Of a DNA stretch of 64,000 bases, positions 1 to 8,996 are shown in pieces; the first letter of the stretch is position 1; every line of letters starts with the position of its first letter. The notes beneath the pieces are model-generated. The model saw nothing but the letters and a program-made list of their open reading frames with translations, was not told the DNA's origin and searched no databases. The DNA is taken from NCBI GenBank assembly GCA_029260075.1, contig JAJDDY010000058.1:172236-236235 (forward strand), in the 5' to 3' direction. The DNA is from Phycisphaerae bacterium. Lineage in GTDB: Bacteria > Planctomycetota > Phycisphaerae > UBA1845. The translations under genes and the position numbers were made by a program.

Positions 1-1245
1 CGCGAATCGCCACACGTCCTGATACGTGTTGTAGAGCGGGACCGGTGCGACACGAATGATGTCCGGCGGACGAAAGTCGCACACGACGCCGTCGAGCGTC
101 AACGAGTCCACGAGTTCTTTCGCACCTTCGCGAACCAAGATCGACAACTGACACCCGCGCCGGTTGGGATCACGGGGGGTGATCACTTCGAAGCGATGGC
201 CGTCGAGCTGATCGATCAGGAATTCGAGATACGCGGTGAGTCGACGCGACTTGTCGCATAGGTTGTCCATGCCGACTTCGTCGAACAGATCGTACGAAGC
301 CTTGACCGCCGTCAGGCCGAAAATCGGCGGATTGCTGACTTGCCAACCGTCGGCGCCGGGTCGGGGAACGAAGTCCGATTCCAGGTGCATGCGGAATCGC
401 GTTTCGGGATCGTTGCCCCACCACCCGCCGAATCGTAAGAGATCGGTACGCGAAGCGTGGCGTTGATGCACGAAGCATCCACCCACCGCACCCGGTCCCC
501 CGTTGAGGTACTTGTAGTTGCACCATGCCGCGAAATCCACGCCCCAATCGTGAAGATCTAGCCGTACGTTTCCGGCGGCGTGGGCGAGATCGAACCCCAC
601 CAAGCAACCGCGTTCCTGCGCCGCGGCCGTGATGCGTGGCATGTCGAACAACTGACCGGTGAAGAAGTTCACGCCCCCAAACAGCACGAGCGCGATGGTC
701 TCACCCTGATCGGCCAGGATGGTCTCGATGTCCTCCTGAAGAACCAAACGCTCGCCGGAACGCGGCTTGACGACGATCAACGCATCGTCCGGGTCGAGAC
801 CGTGATAGTGAAGTTGGGTCTTGACAGCGTACGTGTCAGACGGAAACGCGGCGTCTTCCATGAGGATTTTGCATCGCGTTTTCGTCGGCTTGTAGAACGA
901 CACCATCATCAGATGCAGGTTGACGGTCAGCGTGTTCATCAAAACTGTTTCGTCCGGGCCGGCGCCGACGAGTCGACCGGCCGGTTCGCGAAACTGCTCG
1001 TGATAGCGGAACCATGGGCGTTTGCCTGCGAAGTGACCGGCCACACCGTGGTTCGCCCAGTCGGACAGTTCCTCGTCGAGCATCGCACGCACCGATTTGG
1101 GTTGTAGTCCGAGTGAGTTCCCTGCGAAGTATGTGGCGTCGGAACCATCCGGTGCTTTTGGGATATGGAATCGGTCACGAAAGGCGCGCAGTGGATCGGT
1201 AGCGTCACACTGTTTAGCGAAGTCTTCGCCCGTTTCAAAAATCAT
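1..1245 (-). CDS. kynU: Kynureninase, 3' end cut by window edge
   Basis: PLP enzyme that cleaves L-kynurenine (or 3-hydroxykynurenine) to (hydroxy)anthranilate and alanine in tryptophan catabolism. I translated the minus strand from ATG at 1245: it runs open for 415 codons to the window edge. Bacterial kynureninases are about 416 residues, so only the last residue or two plus the stop are probably missing. Visible family features are an N-terminal YFAGNSLGLQP segment, FDLAHAAGN in the middle, and NYKYLNGGPG with the PLP-binding lysine near residue 245, followed by FGGWWGND. It lies downstream of ACMSD and the 3-hydroxyanthranilate dioxygenase on the same strand, which fits a kynurenine operon. 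The 270-base gap before it holds an inverted-repeat element, so it may not be strictly co-transcribed. Confidence 0.95.
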   Translation of the reverse strand, partial: MIFETGEDFAKQCDATDPLRAFRDRFHIPKAPDGSDATYFAGNSLGLQPKSVRAMLDEELSDWANHGVAGHFAGKRPWFRYHEQFREPAGRLVGAGPDETVLMNTLTVNLHLMMVSFYKPTKTRCKILMEDAAFPSDTYAVKTQLHYHGLDPDDALIVVKPRSGERLVLQEDIETILADQGETIALVLFGGVNFFTGQLFDMPRITAAAQERGCLVGFDLAHAAGNVRLDLHDWGVDFAAWCNYKYLNGGPGAVGGCFVHQRHASRTDLLRFGGWWGNDPETRFRMHLESDFVPRPGADGWQVSNPPIFGLTAVKASYDLFDEVGMDNLCDKSRRLTAYLEFLIDQLDGHRFEVITPRDPNRRGCQLSILVREGAKELVDSLTLDGVVCDFRPPDIIRVAPVPLYNTYQDVWRFA

Positions 1246-1352
1246 GGATAGGATCCGTTTGATAGGTCGTCTCGATACCCGGAGCGTGAATCCTATCTCG
1301 CTCCCCGCGTCGTACAGAGAAAGGATTCATGGCACAACACTCATGTAGTCCC

Positions 1353-1517
1353 AGTGCTTTGTCACAACCTAATCTTCGGGTTGTCGTCGCCCGCACCACC
1401 GGAGGCAGGCGCGCCGGCCAGAGCCCGCCGCGCTAGCGGTGGGACCGATGTCCGCGGGCTGGCGCCCACGGCTCTGATGCCGTCGCAAACCCGTAGATTT
1501 AGCTGTGACAAAGCACT
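1353..1517. repeat. 165-bp element bounded by 14-bp perfect inverted repeats
   Basis: The sequence AGTGCTTTGTCACA at 1353-1366 is repeated exactly as its reverse complement at 1504-1517. The interior is GC-rich and has no coding signal. The right end overlaps the TAG stop of the ACMSD gene (1516-1518). Degenerate versions of the same ends (AGTGCTC...CAC and GTGACAGAGTGCTC) occur at 18506-18655, and a related end lies near 4700. This resembles a miniature non-autonomous element, but no target-site duplication was recognised. Confidence 0.6.
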
Positions 1518-2547
1518 AGACTTCTGGTCTGCTCAACCCTAGAAAATCCGCTGCCGTATCGTGCAACAGTTGCCTTTTCGTCGCGTCCGGCAATTCGTTC
1601 ATCGAGTCGATTAACGATCCGGGGTTGGTCTCGCCGAGCGGAAAGGGATAGTCCGAGCCGAGCGCCACGCGATCAAGTCCGACAAGCTGAATCAAGTAGC
1701 GAAGGGCGTCGGCGTCGTGCACCAGCGAATCGACATAGAACCGCCCGAGGTAGTCGCGCGGGTTAACGTTGTTGTCCACGGCGCAAAGGTCGGGGCGGAC
1801 ATTGAACGCATGCTCGACGCGACCGACCGTGCCGGGAAACGCGCCGCCGCCGTGGGCGAAACCGATACGCAGCGTCGGCAAGCGTTCGAGTACGCCGCCG
1901 AATATCACTGAGCAAATCGCCAGCGATGTTTCCGCCGGCATACCCACAAGCCACGGCAGCCAATACTTACCCATCCGATCTTTGCCCATCATGTCCCACG
2001 GATGAACGAAGACAGCCGCACCCAGCTCGGCGGCGCATTCGAAGACCGAGAACAGCGCCGGGTCGTTCAGGTTCCAATCGTTGACGTGCGTGCCGATCTG
2101 CACGCCTGCGAGATTTAGCTCGCGGACGCACCGCTCAAGCTCGGCGACCGCGAGATTCGGCGCTTGCATGGGGAGCGTACCCAGGCCGACGAATCGCGTC
2201 GGATGATCTGACACTACGCCGGCGACGTGGTCGTTCAACAGGCGAGAGAGGTCGAGCGCGTCGTCCGGCATGGCCCAATAGCTGAACATGATCGGCACGG
2301 TAGACAGTGCCTGCATCGCCACGCCACAACGATCGCAGTCTTCAATCCTGCGTTGCGGCGACCAGCAATTGTCTTGAATTTCTCGGAAAAAGACGCCGTC
2401 GCGCGTCATGCGTGCGCAGCACGGTTTGTGGTGTTCGAGGTGAACGAAGCCGCCGTATCCATACTTCTCGCGTAAGTCGGGCCAAGTCTTCGGAAGAATG
2501 TGCGTGTGGATATCAATCTTCAAGAGGAAGCACCCCGCGCGCTGCAT
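1516..2547 (-). CDS. 2-amino-3-carboxymuconate-6-semialdehyde decarboxylase (ACMSD)
   Basis: Amidohydrolase-fold zinc enzyme that decarboxylates ACMS, the product of 3-hydroxyanthranilate dioxygenase, to 2-aminomuconate semialdehyde. This diverts flux from quinolinate/NAD synthesis toward degradation. The protein follows the animal enzyme closely: [16 protein letters not shown] at the N terminus (metal ligands in HTH), [16 protein letters not shown] core ending in [21 protein letters not shown] near residue 182, [14 protein letters not shown] near 232 and the metal aspartate in [11 protein letters not shown] near 299. Length (343 aa) is normal. ATG at 2547 adds eight residues before the conserved start; a TTG at 2523 would begin exactly at LKIDIHTH and is a real alternative. 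It is 97 bases downstream of the dioxygenase and upstream of kynU. Confidence 0.95.
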   Translation of the reverse strand: MQRAGCFLLKIDIHTHILPKTWPDLREKYGYGGFVHLEHHKPCCARMTRDGVFFREIQDNCWSPQRRIEDCDRCGVAMQALSTVPIMFSYWAMPDDALDLSRLLNDHVAGVVSDHPTRFVGLGTLPMQAPNLAVAELERCVRELNLAGVQIGTHVNDWNLNDPALFSVFECAAELGAAVFVHPWDMMGKDRMGKYWLPWLVGMPAETSLAICSVIFGGVLERLPTLRIGFAHGGGAFPGTVGRVEHAFNVRPDLCAVDNNVNPRDYLGRFYVDSLVHDADALRYLIQLVGLDRVALGSDYPFPLGETNPGSLIDSMNELPDATKRQLLHDTAADFLGLSRPEV

Positions 2548-2644
2548 ACCGACGTGGGAGCGTGAACGACGACAGCATGCGTTCCTACTCGCTCCCGGTT
2601 CGCGCGATCATCGGTTTCGACATACAATTCGTTCGGCGACAAGA

Positions 2645-3169
2645 CTACGCCGCCGGAGCGGGCGGTTGCATGATGGTTCCGCATTTATTGCACGTACGTA
2701 CCGACTCGTTCGCCCAGTACTCGTCGAGCACCGTCTTGAGTTGGCCGACGATATCCTTCAAGGTGAACTCCGGATCATGCAGAATGTCGCCGCACTTCTC
2801 GCAATAGAATCGAACGTGGTCGAGTTGTCCGGCCGGTCGCTGGCGTTCCACGACCATGCCGATCGTTCCCGTCCCGCGTTGCGGCGAATGCGGAATCAGC
2901 GGCGGCAGCAGGAAGATGTCTCCTTCCTTGATGTGGATGTCGCGCGAGGAACCGTCTTCCATGATCTTGACGACGATGTCGCCCTCGATCTGATAGAACA
3001 ACTCCTCCGTCGGATTGATGTGGTAATCTTTGCGCGCGTTCGGCCCGCCGACGATCATGACGATGAAGTCGCGGTCCTTCCACACGCATTGATTGCCCAC
3101 CGGCGGTTTGAGCAGGTGGCGGTGCTCATCGATCCAACCTTTTAGATTCAGCGCAGCTAATTTCGACAT
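2645..3169 (-). CDS. nbaC: 3-hydroxyanthranilate 3,4-dioxygenase
   Basis: Cupin Fe(II) dioxygenase that opens the ring of 3-hydroxyanthranilate to give ACMS, the substrate of the next gene. At 174 aa it has the bacterial single-domain length. The iron site matches the family: H50 and E56 in DYHINPTEELFYQ and H94 in LIPHSPQR. It also has the second, rubredoxin-like metal site found in bacterial enzymes: C123/C126 in FYCEKCG and C160/C163 in RTCNKCG. The start ATG at 3169 follows a GAGAGGA Shine-Dalgarno sequence. It is probably first in the operon with ACMSD and kynureninase. The upstream gene on the same strand (secreted protein) is unrelated in function and 93 bases away. Confidence 0.96.
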   Translation of the reverse strand: MSKLAALNLKGWIDEHRHLLKPPVGNQCVWKDRDFIVMIVGGPNARKDYHINPTEELFYQIEGDIVVKIMEDGSSRDIHIKEGDIFLLPPLIPHSPQRGTGTIGMVVERQRPAGQLDHVRFYCEKCGDILHDPEFTLKDIVGQLKTVLDEYWANESVRTCNKCGTIMQPPAPAA

Positions 3170-3262
3170 GGCAGCGTCCTCTCAACGAATCAAACCGTCC
3201 GATCGCTCACAAACAACAATCGCGAGTCTAGGTTACGGGTCGTTTTCGTCAAGATTGCCGCG

Positions 3263-4351
3263 TCACCGCGAAACGCCGATTTCGGCCACGAACGCAGCCA
3301 CGTCATCGGCATCAATGCTACAGTTGCAGGAGACGTCGACGTTGGCGCATTCGCCGGTCGGAGGATCAGCGTGGAAACACCGTTGCAATAGTGCGAAATC
3401 GGATAAGTCCGTCCGACCATCGTCGTCAAAATCACCCGGAACGAGGCTCGGCACTCCGCATAGGTCGCCGGTCCCCGGGTCACAACAGGACACGGTCTCG
3501 TCGAAGTTGGGCGTGTTGACGCATGTGCCGTCCGGCGCGCAGACGTCAGTCGTGCAGACGCTATTGTCCGCGCAATCCGAGTTCAGTTGACACGGAACCA
3601 AGACAAGTGCAGACCTCGCGTTGAGCGGTTGGACAATGCTGTTGTCGACCTGAAGCAGGATCGAATCTGGCGACGGAAACAGGCCTACCTCGTACCGTCC
3701 GACCGCATCGCTCGAAACATCGAGCACAAGCGTTCCAACGTACAGCCGTGTACCGGGATCTTCGATGGCGTCTTTGGGGTCGAGCAGGGTGCTGGCGAAC
3801 CGAAAATCCAGAGCGGTCAGGTCGACGGCTGCCAGATTTCTGGTGGGCGGAAAAATGAAATCAGGTCGCCCGCCGTACATGAAACCAGGCTCGCAGAAAC
3901 CGCCAACGAGAATTGGAAAATCGCACCGCGAACCTTCGCAGGTTTCCCCAACGTCTACGAACGGGCAGTCGCTATCCACGGTGCAGGCGTCGCCAAGAAA
4001 CGAGCAGACCCCCCCGAACGCATCGATGCATGTTTGATCGTCGCTGCACGGCACCAGCGTCGGCGTTAGGAATCCACGAACGCCGTTCGTATATCCGGAT
4101 GAGTCGACAACGACTTGAAACCCCTTGAGGGTTGGGACGCCGTCCAAATCCGGATCCCAGCCGTCAACGAAGATCTCAAGCGTAATCCGTTGGCCGCCGG
4201 AGGGCAGGATGATTTCGTTATTGGCGGCGTTGATGGTGTGTACGCCATCCGAGGCGACGGGAACAATGATAATGTTTGCACACCGACCGCGAGGAACGCC
4301 GGATAGGGCGATGGCCCACGCCACCAGGCAGATTGTTCGTGTGCGTATCAT
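3263..4351 (-). CDS. Secreted protein with C-terminal dockerin-like calcium motifs
   Basis: Function unknown. Start chosen at ATG 4351 because it follows GGGGGAACGGGGA and opens a good signal peptide (MIRTRTICLVAWAIALSG, cleavage near GRCA). The central region is rich in cysteine pairs (CSDDQTCIDAFGGVC, CTVDSDCPF, CQLNSDCADNSVCTTDVC), a pattern common in exported planctomycete and deltaproteobacterial proteins. The C terminus has PGDFDDDGRTDLSDFALLQ followed by a weaker second copy (CSIDADDVAAFV), the paired EF-hand-like layout of dockerin domains. Such tails are very common in Phycisphaerae and seldom have cohesin partners; calcium binding and surface location are inferences. About 363 aa. 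Confidence 0.75.
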   Translation of the reverse strand: MIRTRTICLVAWAIALSGVPRGRCANIIIVPVASDGVHTINAANNEIILPSGGQRITLEIFVDGWDPDLDGVPTLKGFQVVVDSSGYTNGVRGFLTPTLVPCSDDQTCIDAFGGVCSFLGDACTVDSDCPFVDVGETCEGSRCDFPILVGGFCEPGFMYGGRPDFIFPPTRNLAAVDLTALDFRFASTLLDPKDAIEDPGTRLYVGTLVLDVSSDAVGRYEVGLFPSPDSILLQVDNSIVQPLNARSALVLVPCQLNSDCADNSVCTTDVCAPDGTCVNTPNFDETVSCCDPGTGDLCGVPSLVPGDFDDDGRTDLSDFALLQRCFHADPPTGECANVDVSCNCSIDADDVAAFVAEIGVSR

Positions 4352-4951
4352 TCCCCGTTCCCCCAGTCCCGAGCAACGTCGTGCCGCTCTAGTGTGCCCA
4401 CAATGAGACAAGCAATGGGTACGCCCCGGTCAGCTCGACGGCGCCGCCTGTCGTATTCCGCGATTGCCTTCGGACCCGACAGCCGGACGCATGGGATTGT
4501 AAGTGCAATTGTGCCGCGAATCACCCTCGGACCGGAATTTTTCTTTGGCCAGCGTCCGGTAAGACGATTTATCTCGAGGTACCGTGGGAGCAGGGATGAG
4601 CCGAGGACGACCTGTGACCTGTATGGGCCGTCGTTTACACCCGCTTTCCCGGCGCATTTAATGGGTAGGCATCCCGAACTCCATTCCTGGAGTTTCCGTC
4701 ACAGAGTGTTACCGGGCGCCGCTCGTACCCTCCGGCGCCGCGGCCAACCAACTCTTCTCTTGCTCCGTGGCACCTCGACTGACAAGTCTACCGAGCCGCG
4801 CACGTGAGGAAGCGGACGTATAGTATCCGGTCGTGACAGCTTGAAATCGCTCCCTGACGGTCGCGGCTCGGATCGGACGAACCCATCACTCGAGTCGCAG
4901 CAGACCACTAGAAGCTGTCGCAGCGGAACTTTTCCCGCTATGGTACCGCCC
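4352..4951. other. 600-bp intergenic region with dispersed repeat
   Basis: No convincing gene is present between the divergent secreted-protein gene and der. The right third (4794-4880) holds one copy of the palindromic repeat family with GAGCCGCG...GAAGCGG arms. The segment CCGGTCGTGACAGCTTG inside it recurs at 18574-18590. Promoters for both divergent genes should lie here, but I cannot identify convincing -35/-10 boxes. Confidence 0.6.
4794..4880. repeat. Palindromic dispersed repeat, GAGCCGCG/CGCGGCTC family
   Basis: Left arm ACCGAGCCGCGCACGTGAGG and right arm CCTGACGGTCGCGGCTCGG can pair into a long imperfect hairpin. Other copies in the window are at 28448-28472 (one arm only), 35767-35838, 43009-43080, 51248-51320 and a diverged one at 18538-18625. 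All are intergenic. The arm sequence is conserved and the loop varies, as in REP/REPIN-type elements. Confidence 0.75.
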
Positions 4952-6289
4952 ATGTCGCTACCTATGGTTGCCATTGTGGGCCGACCCAACGTCGGCAAAA
5001 GCAGTCTGTTCAACGTCCTCGCGCGACGGCGCAAGAGCATTGTCGAGGCCACGCCAGGCGTGACGCGCGATCGTGTTGCGGCGGTGTGCGACGTGGACGA
5101 TACGTACTTCGAAGTGGTCGACACGGGCGGTCATGGCTTGGTCGATCGGGACGATCTCGAGGAGCATGTTGAGCGTCAGATTCAATACGCCATGGACCAG
5201 GCGGCGCTGATCCTTTTCGTGGTGGACGCGCGCGAAGGGTTGAGCCCGCTCGATCACAGCACGGCCGAGCTCTTGCGTAAGAGCAATCGCGCGGATCGCG
5301 TTCGCCTGATCGCCAACAAGGTGGACACCGAGGCGCAGGAAGCCCAGATGGGCGAGTTCGCCCGGCTGGGGTTCGGACAGCCGCAGGCGGTCAGCGCACT
5401 CCACGGGTATGGCCGCACCGAGCTGCGCGAACTGATCGTTGGTGCGGTCGGCGATCTCAGCGACGAGGTGCCCACCGACCCGGTGATGAAGATCGCCCTT
5501 GTTGGTAAGCGCAACGCGGGCAAGAGTACGTTTGTCAACTCGTTGGTCGGCGAGGACCGTGTGATCGTCAGCGAAATTCCGGGCACGACGCGCGACAGCG
5601 TCGATGTTCTTCTTGAGAAAGACGGTCGATCGATCATGCTGATCGACACCGCCGGCGTTCGCAAGAAACGCATGATGAAGGAAGATCTTGAGTACTATGC
5701 GTACGTCCGCGCCACGCAAGCGGTTCGACGCGCCGACGTCGTGCTCATGTTGATCGACGGTACGGAACCGGTGGGTCAGGTCGACAAACGTTTGGGGAAT
5801 CTGATCAGCGGCGAATACAAACCGTGCATCCTGGTGGTGAACAAGTGGGATCTCGTCAAGGGACGCGCCGGCTCGGAAGTCTACGGCGAATACCTGACGA
5901 AGGTGCTTCCCGGAATGAGTTTCGCGCCCATCGCCTTCACCGCCGCCGTGAACAATAGAAACACGTACGCCGCCCTCGATCTCGCTGCCGAACTGTTCAA
6001 ACAATCCCGCACGCGCGTCGGCACGGGACAGCTCAACCAGGCGTTTCGTGAGATTATCTCAGCCCATAGGCCTCGTTCGCGACACGGAAAAAAACCGGGC
6101 AGGCTGTTCTACGCGACGCAGGTTTCCATCCAGCCGCCCACGATTGTCGTGTTCGCTAACAACCCGGATCTTGTGGACCAGACCTACGAGCGGTATCTGG
6201 TCAACCAGTTTCGTGAGTTGTTGCCGTTCTCGGAAATTCCCATACGATTGTCGCTACGAGCGCGGCGCAGCTCGTCACGCGCGTCGTGA
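4952..6289 (+). CDS. der: GTPase Der (EngA), ribosome assembly
   Basis: Essential double-GTPase that assists maturation of the 50S ribosomal subunit. Two G domains are clear. Domain 1 has GRPNVGKSS, DTGG and NKVD; domain 2 has GKRNAGKST, DTAG and NKWD. A C-terminal KH-like domain follows (QVSIQPPTIVVFANNPDLVD). The start MSLPMVAIVGRPNVG at 4952 gives 445 aa, the usual family length. ATG at 4940 is possible and adds only four residues; the longer open frame upstream from 4841 runs through a dispersed repeat and is not plausible coding sequence. The last 15 residues are arginine/serine rich. The gene is followed 80 bases later by a small zinc-ribbon gene on the same strand. Confidence 0.97.
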   Translation: MSLPMVAIVGRPNVGKSSLFNVLARRRKSIVEATPGVTRDRVAAVCDVDDTYFEVVDTGGHGLVDRDDLEEHVERQIQYAMDQAALILFVVDAREGLSPLDHSTAELLRKSNRADRVRLIANKVDTEAQEAQMGEFARLGFGQPQAVSALHGYGRTELRELIVGAVGDLSDEVPTDPVMKIALVGKRNAGKSTFVNSLVGEDRVIVSEIPGTTRDSVDVLLEKDGRSIMLIDTAGVRKKRMMKEDLEYYAYVRATQAVRRADVVLMLIDGTEPVGQVDKRLGNLISGEYKPCILVVNKWDLVKGRAGSEVYGEYLTKVLPGMSFAPIAFTAAVNNRNTYAALDLAAELFKQSRTRVGTGQLNQAFREIISAHRPRSRHGKKPGRLFYATQVSIQPPTIVVFANNPDLVDQTYERYLVNQFRELLPFSEIPIRLSLRARRSSSRAS

Positions 6290-6371
6290 TGCTCATGCGA
6301 GTTTGCGGGTATGGAGTGATGTGAGCCGGTTGGTCTTTCTGTCCTGTGGTTGATTCGGCGGGGTGATCACG

Positions 6372-6857
6372 ATGAGTATCGAGCTACACTGTCCGCAATG
6401 TACGAAGTTGATTCGAGCGCCTGATGCAGCCGGGGGCAAGCGCGGGAAGTGCCCCTACTGCCAAGCGTCGATGTATATTCCAACGCCTCCCGATGAAGAA
6501 GAGGAAATTGGGCTCGCGCCGATCGACGCGGACTTGGACCGCACCGACGCAGAAGCGCAAGCGGAATCGGCGCGTTTGATGTCTGAGATGGTCCACGAGA
6601 AGGGCAGTCCGACCGACAGTGCGGCCGCCGCGTCCGACGATGTAGATGTCAACGCACTGTTGTTCACCTACGTGAACGCCATGCACCAATCGAAGCTCGA
6701 CGACGCCCAGTCCGCCGTCAAAGCACTGAAACGCGCCGGCTCTGCGGTTCGCGGGGAGCTTCGTAAGACCATTCAAACCTCACCGCCAACCATCCAAGGC
6801 ATTCCGGATCCGCTTGTCGCGGGGTTCCTGAAGATGCTACTCGATGATCTCGGTTGA
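6372..6857 (+). CDS. Small zinc-ribbon protein of unknown function
   Basis: A 161-aa protein starting MSIELHCPQC. The N-terminal 30 residues form a treble-cysteine zinc ribbon (CPQC...CPYC, with GGKRGKCPYC between knuckles), a type often placed at the N terminus of planctomycete proteins. After it comes an acidic, low-complexity linker (PPDEEEEIGL) and an alpha-helical C-terminal part of about 70 residues with no family I recognise. ATG at 6363 is possible, but 6372 gives the usual spacing to the first cysteine. The 3' end overlaps the convergent cytochrome b-c gene by 21 bases (6837-6857), so the two stops are embedded in each other. Confidence 0.75.
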   Translation: MSIELHCPQCTKLIRAPDAAGGKRGKCPYCQASMYIPTPPDEEEEIGLAPIDADLDRTDAEAQAESARLMSEMVHEKGSPTDSAAAASDDVDVNALLFTYVNAMHQSKLDDAQSAVKALKRAGSAVRGELRKTIQTSPPTIQGIPDPLVAGFLKMLLDDLG

Positions 6858-8996
6858 CGTTGTAGGCGCGACGGGCTGTGAGTCGTGAATCCATTGCGCA
6901 ACCAGCCGAATGTCTCGGTCTGAAAGACGGTCAGCGAAACCGGTCATGATTGCGTGTTCTTTGCCGCGAGCGCGATAGCGCGATGCATGTGATGGTTCGG
7001 CGATCATGAGCGCCATCCAGTCGACCGATCCATAGCCCGCCATTTCCGGAGCCTTTAGCGTGCCCGTCTGTTCGCCGCCATAGGTGTGACACTCGTTGCA
7101 AGTGAGCATGAAGAAGCGGCGACCACGCTCGATTTCGGTGCTCGAGGTGGGGGGCGTCTCTGGATTCGCTGGAGTAACGGCGACGTCGCCTGTGCCGATG
7201 TGGGCCAGCCTACGCGGTCGTTGCGATTCGTCTTCCAGATACGCGGCCACCGCATCAAAATTGGCCAGCAGTGCCTCGGTAGTGTCATCGTCGGCGGCGT
7301 CGTCCATGGCCTCATTCACCCAGCGGCGCATGCGCGTGTGGGCTGGTTCACCGTCCGATTTTTTCATCAAGCCGAAGTATCGATCGCTCATCGGGTCGGC
7401 CAGCAATCCGCGAATCCATTGACGACCAGCATATCCGGCGAGGTCAGACGCGTCGGCGGGTTCTTTCGGCACGTTGCCAAGTCCGTTGTGACCGTCGAAC
7501 CGATGACACGTGGCGCAGTTGGCAGCAAACAACTCCGGGCCGCGCGTGTCGGGATCGTTGGCGAGTAGCGCTAGTGGCCCCTCCGGCGGAACACCGTTTA
7601 CGTTTGCGAGCGCGATCGCTCGAAGCCCTAGTCGTCGAGCACGGTCGCGCCGTTCATGGAACGATCGCGTGCGCAGGGCGTGCTCTTCGTGCGTCGTTAA
7701 CGGCTGTTCGGCGGATTGCTTATCGTGTATTGCGCGGATGGCGGCGTCGCTCGGGTCGACGTCACTCCACAGAGCTATCGCGGAAAGAACGCCCACGCCG
7801 AGAACCATACCACCGGCGAGAACGGTCGTGATGCGATGGGCGGCGCGCTCAGGGAGGATGCGACTCCAATAGGGGAGCAGCATCCACAGCCCAGCCAGCG
7901 CTCCGGGGATGGCGATCGCCCCGATCATTTCCATCTTGGCTCCAGTGAAGTACTTGAGCCATTGATAAAGAAACAGCGTATGCCATTCCGGTCGAGCGGG
8001 ATAGCTTGATGCACCCGGATCTGCCGGCGCATCCAAAAGGTACGAGCCCCGCACTGCGCAGACATACCACGCTACGCCGCCCACGAGCGCGAACGCTATC
8101 GCACACATCGACGCGTTGCGTAGTCGTTGAACAGCGTCACGTGATCCGACAGATCCAGCTTGGTTTCCCGATATGCCCGCGTCCACGCAAGGCTTGTCTC
8201 GGGTCTTACGAAGTCGGACTAGGAACAGCGCTATCGCCGGAAGAATCATAACGTGAAGCGTGTACACTCGTGTGAGCATCAAGTGGCCGAACGCGACGCC
8301 ACCGACGACAAGACGCTGTAGCACGTCGCCGATTTCGGGGGTTCGGGCGAGAATGTTTACGCGAACCTTCGTGCCCCAATAACCTTCCTGGTCCCACGGG
8401 AGCATGTGGCCGGTTAGCGAAAGCGACAAGGTTACGCTGAGCAACAACAACGTCGAACACCAGATGAGCGGGTGTCGCGTGCGGTAGGTCTTAATGGCGA
8501 CGAAATGCGCCAGGTGCGCGGCGAGGACGATCAACATCGCGTCCGACGCGAAATGATGCAGTGAGCGGACCAACCAACCGGCGGGCATTTTCGCTTGAAT
8601 GTACCACACGCTCGACCACGCGGTGGTTGTCGATGGGCTATAGACCGTCATCAACATCAGACCGGTTGCGATCTGTAGCGCGAACAGGAAGACGGTCGTG
8701 GCGCCGAGCGAGCGACCCCATGTGCCGACAACGCTCGCTGTGCGTCCGTTCCTAGCTTGAGGACGCTTGACGCGAACGGCTCCCTCGCGATTCTTCTCGT
8801 CGACTCGATCGGAGCGTGACGGTTGCGTGTCTTGACGTTTCGGCGTTTCGCTCTCTTGGATGCTCGAAGTTTCGGCACTCTGGTCTACGGTGTCTCGTAC
8901 GGGAACTTCGCGCTCCGGATTCGCAGCGGCTCCGACGTCCGCATCCTGCGGGCTGTCAGACTCGACGCCACCGTGTCCATCGGATTCCGACATCAT
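6837..8996 (-). CDS. Cytochrome b fused to two c-type haem domains (bc-type complex)
   Basis: Membrane quinol-oxidising subunit of a Rieske/cytochrome b complex. Order along the roughly 720 aa: a charged, low-complexity cytosolic N terminus of about 85 residues; the cytochrome b core with LHHFASDAMLIVLAAH, whose first and last histidines are 14 apart as for the two haems; a segment ending YTLHVMILPAIALFL; a subunit IV-like pair of helices (WLKYFTGAKMEMIGA); and two cytochrome c domains with CATCH near residue 494 and CNECH near 632. The fused c domains would replace a separate cytochrome c1. The second haem-ligand histidine expected about 15 residues after YTLH is not seen (arginine there). 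ATG at 8996 or 8993 overlaps the Rieske stop (ATGATGA arrangement), indicating translational coupling. Confidence 0.9.
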   Translation of the reverse strand: MMSESDGHGGVESDSPQDADVGAAANPEREVPVRDTVDQSAETSSIQESETPKRQDTQPSRSDRVDEKNREGAVRVKRPQARNGRTASVVGTWGRSLGATTVFLFALQIATGLMLMTVYSPSTTTAWSSVWYIQAKMPAGWLVRSLHHFASDAMLIVLAAHLAHFVAIKTYRTRHPLIWCSTLLLLSVTLSLSLTGHMLPWDQEGYWGTKVRVNILARTPEIGDVLQRLVVGGVAFGHLMLTRVYTLHVMILPAIALFLVRLRKTRDKPCVDAGISGNQAGSVGSRDAVQRLRNASMCAIAFALVGGVAWYVCAVRGSYLLDAPADPGASSYPARPEWHTLFLYQWLKYFTGAKMEMIGAIAIPGALAGLWMLLPYWSRILPERAAHRITTVLAGGMVLGVGVLSAIALWSDVDPSDAAIRAIHDKQSAEQPLTTHEEHALRTRSFHERRDRARRLGLRAIALANVNGVPPEGPLALLANDPDTRGPELFAANCATCHRFDGHNGLGNVPKEPADASDLAGYAGRQWIRGLLADPMSDRYFGLMKKSDGEPAHTRMRRWVNEAMDDAADDDTTEALLANFDAVAAYLEDESQRPRRLAHIGTGDVAVTPANPETPPTSSTEIERGRRFFMLTCNECHTYGGEQTGTLKAPEMAGYGSVDWMALMIAEPSHASRYRARGKEHAIMTGFADRLSDRDIRLVAQWIHDSQPVAPTTSTEIIE

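Noticed and set aside
4841..4951. N-terminal extension of Der
   Set aside because: The extension is translated from a dispersed repeat; the conserved protein begins at 4952.
4958..6004. 348-aa open frame on the minus strand
   Set aside because: Antisense shadow of der; no recognisable motifs and biased composition.
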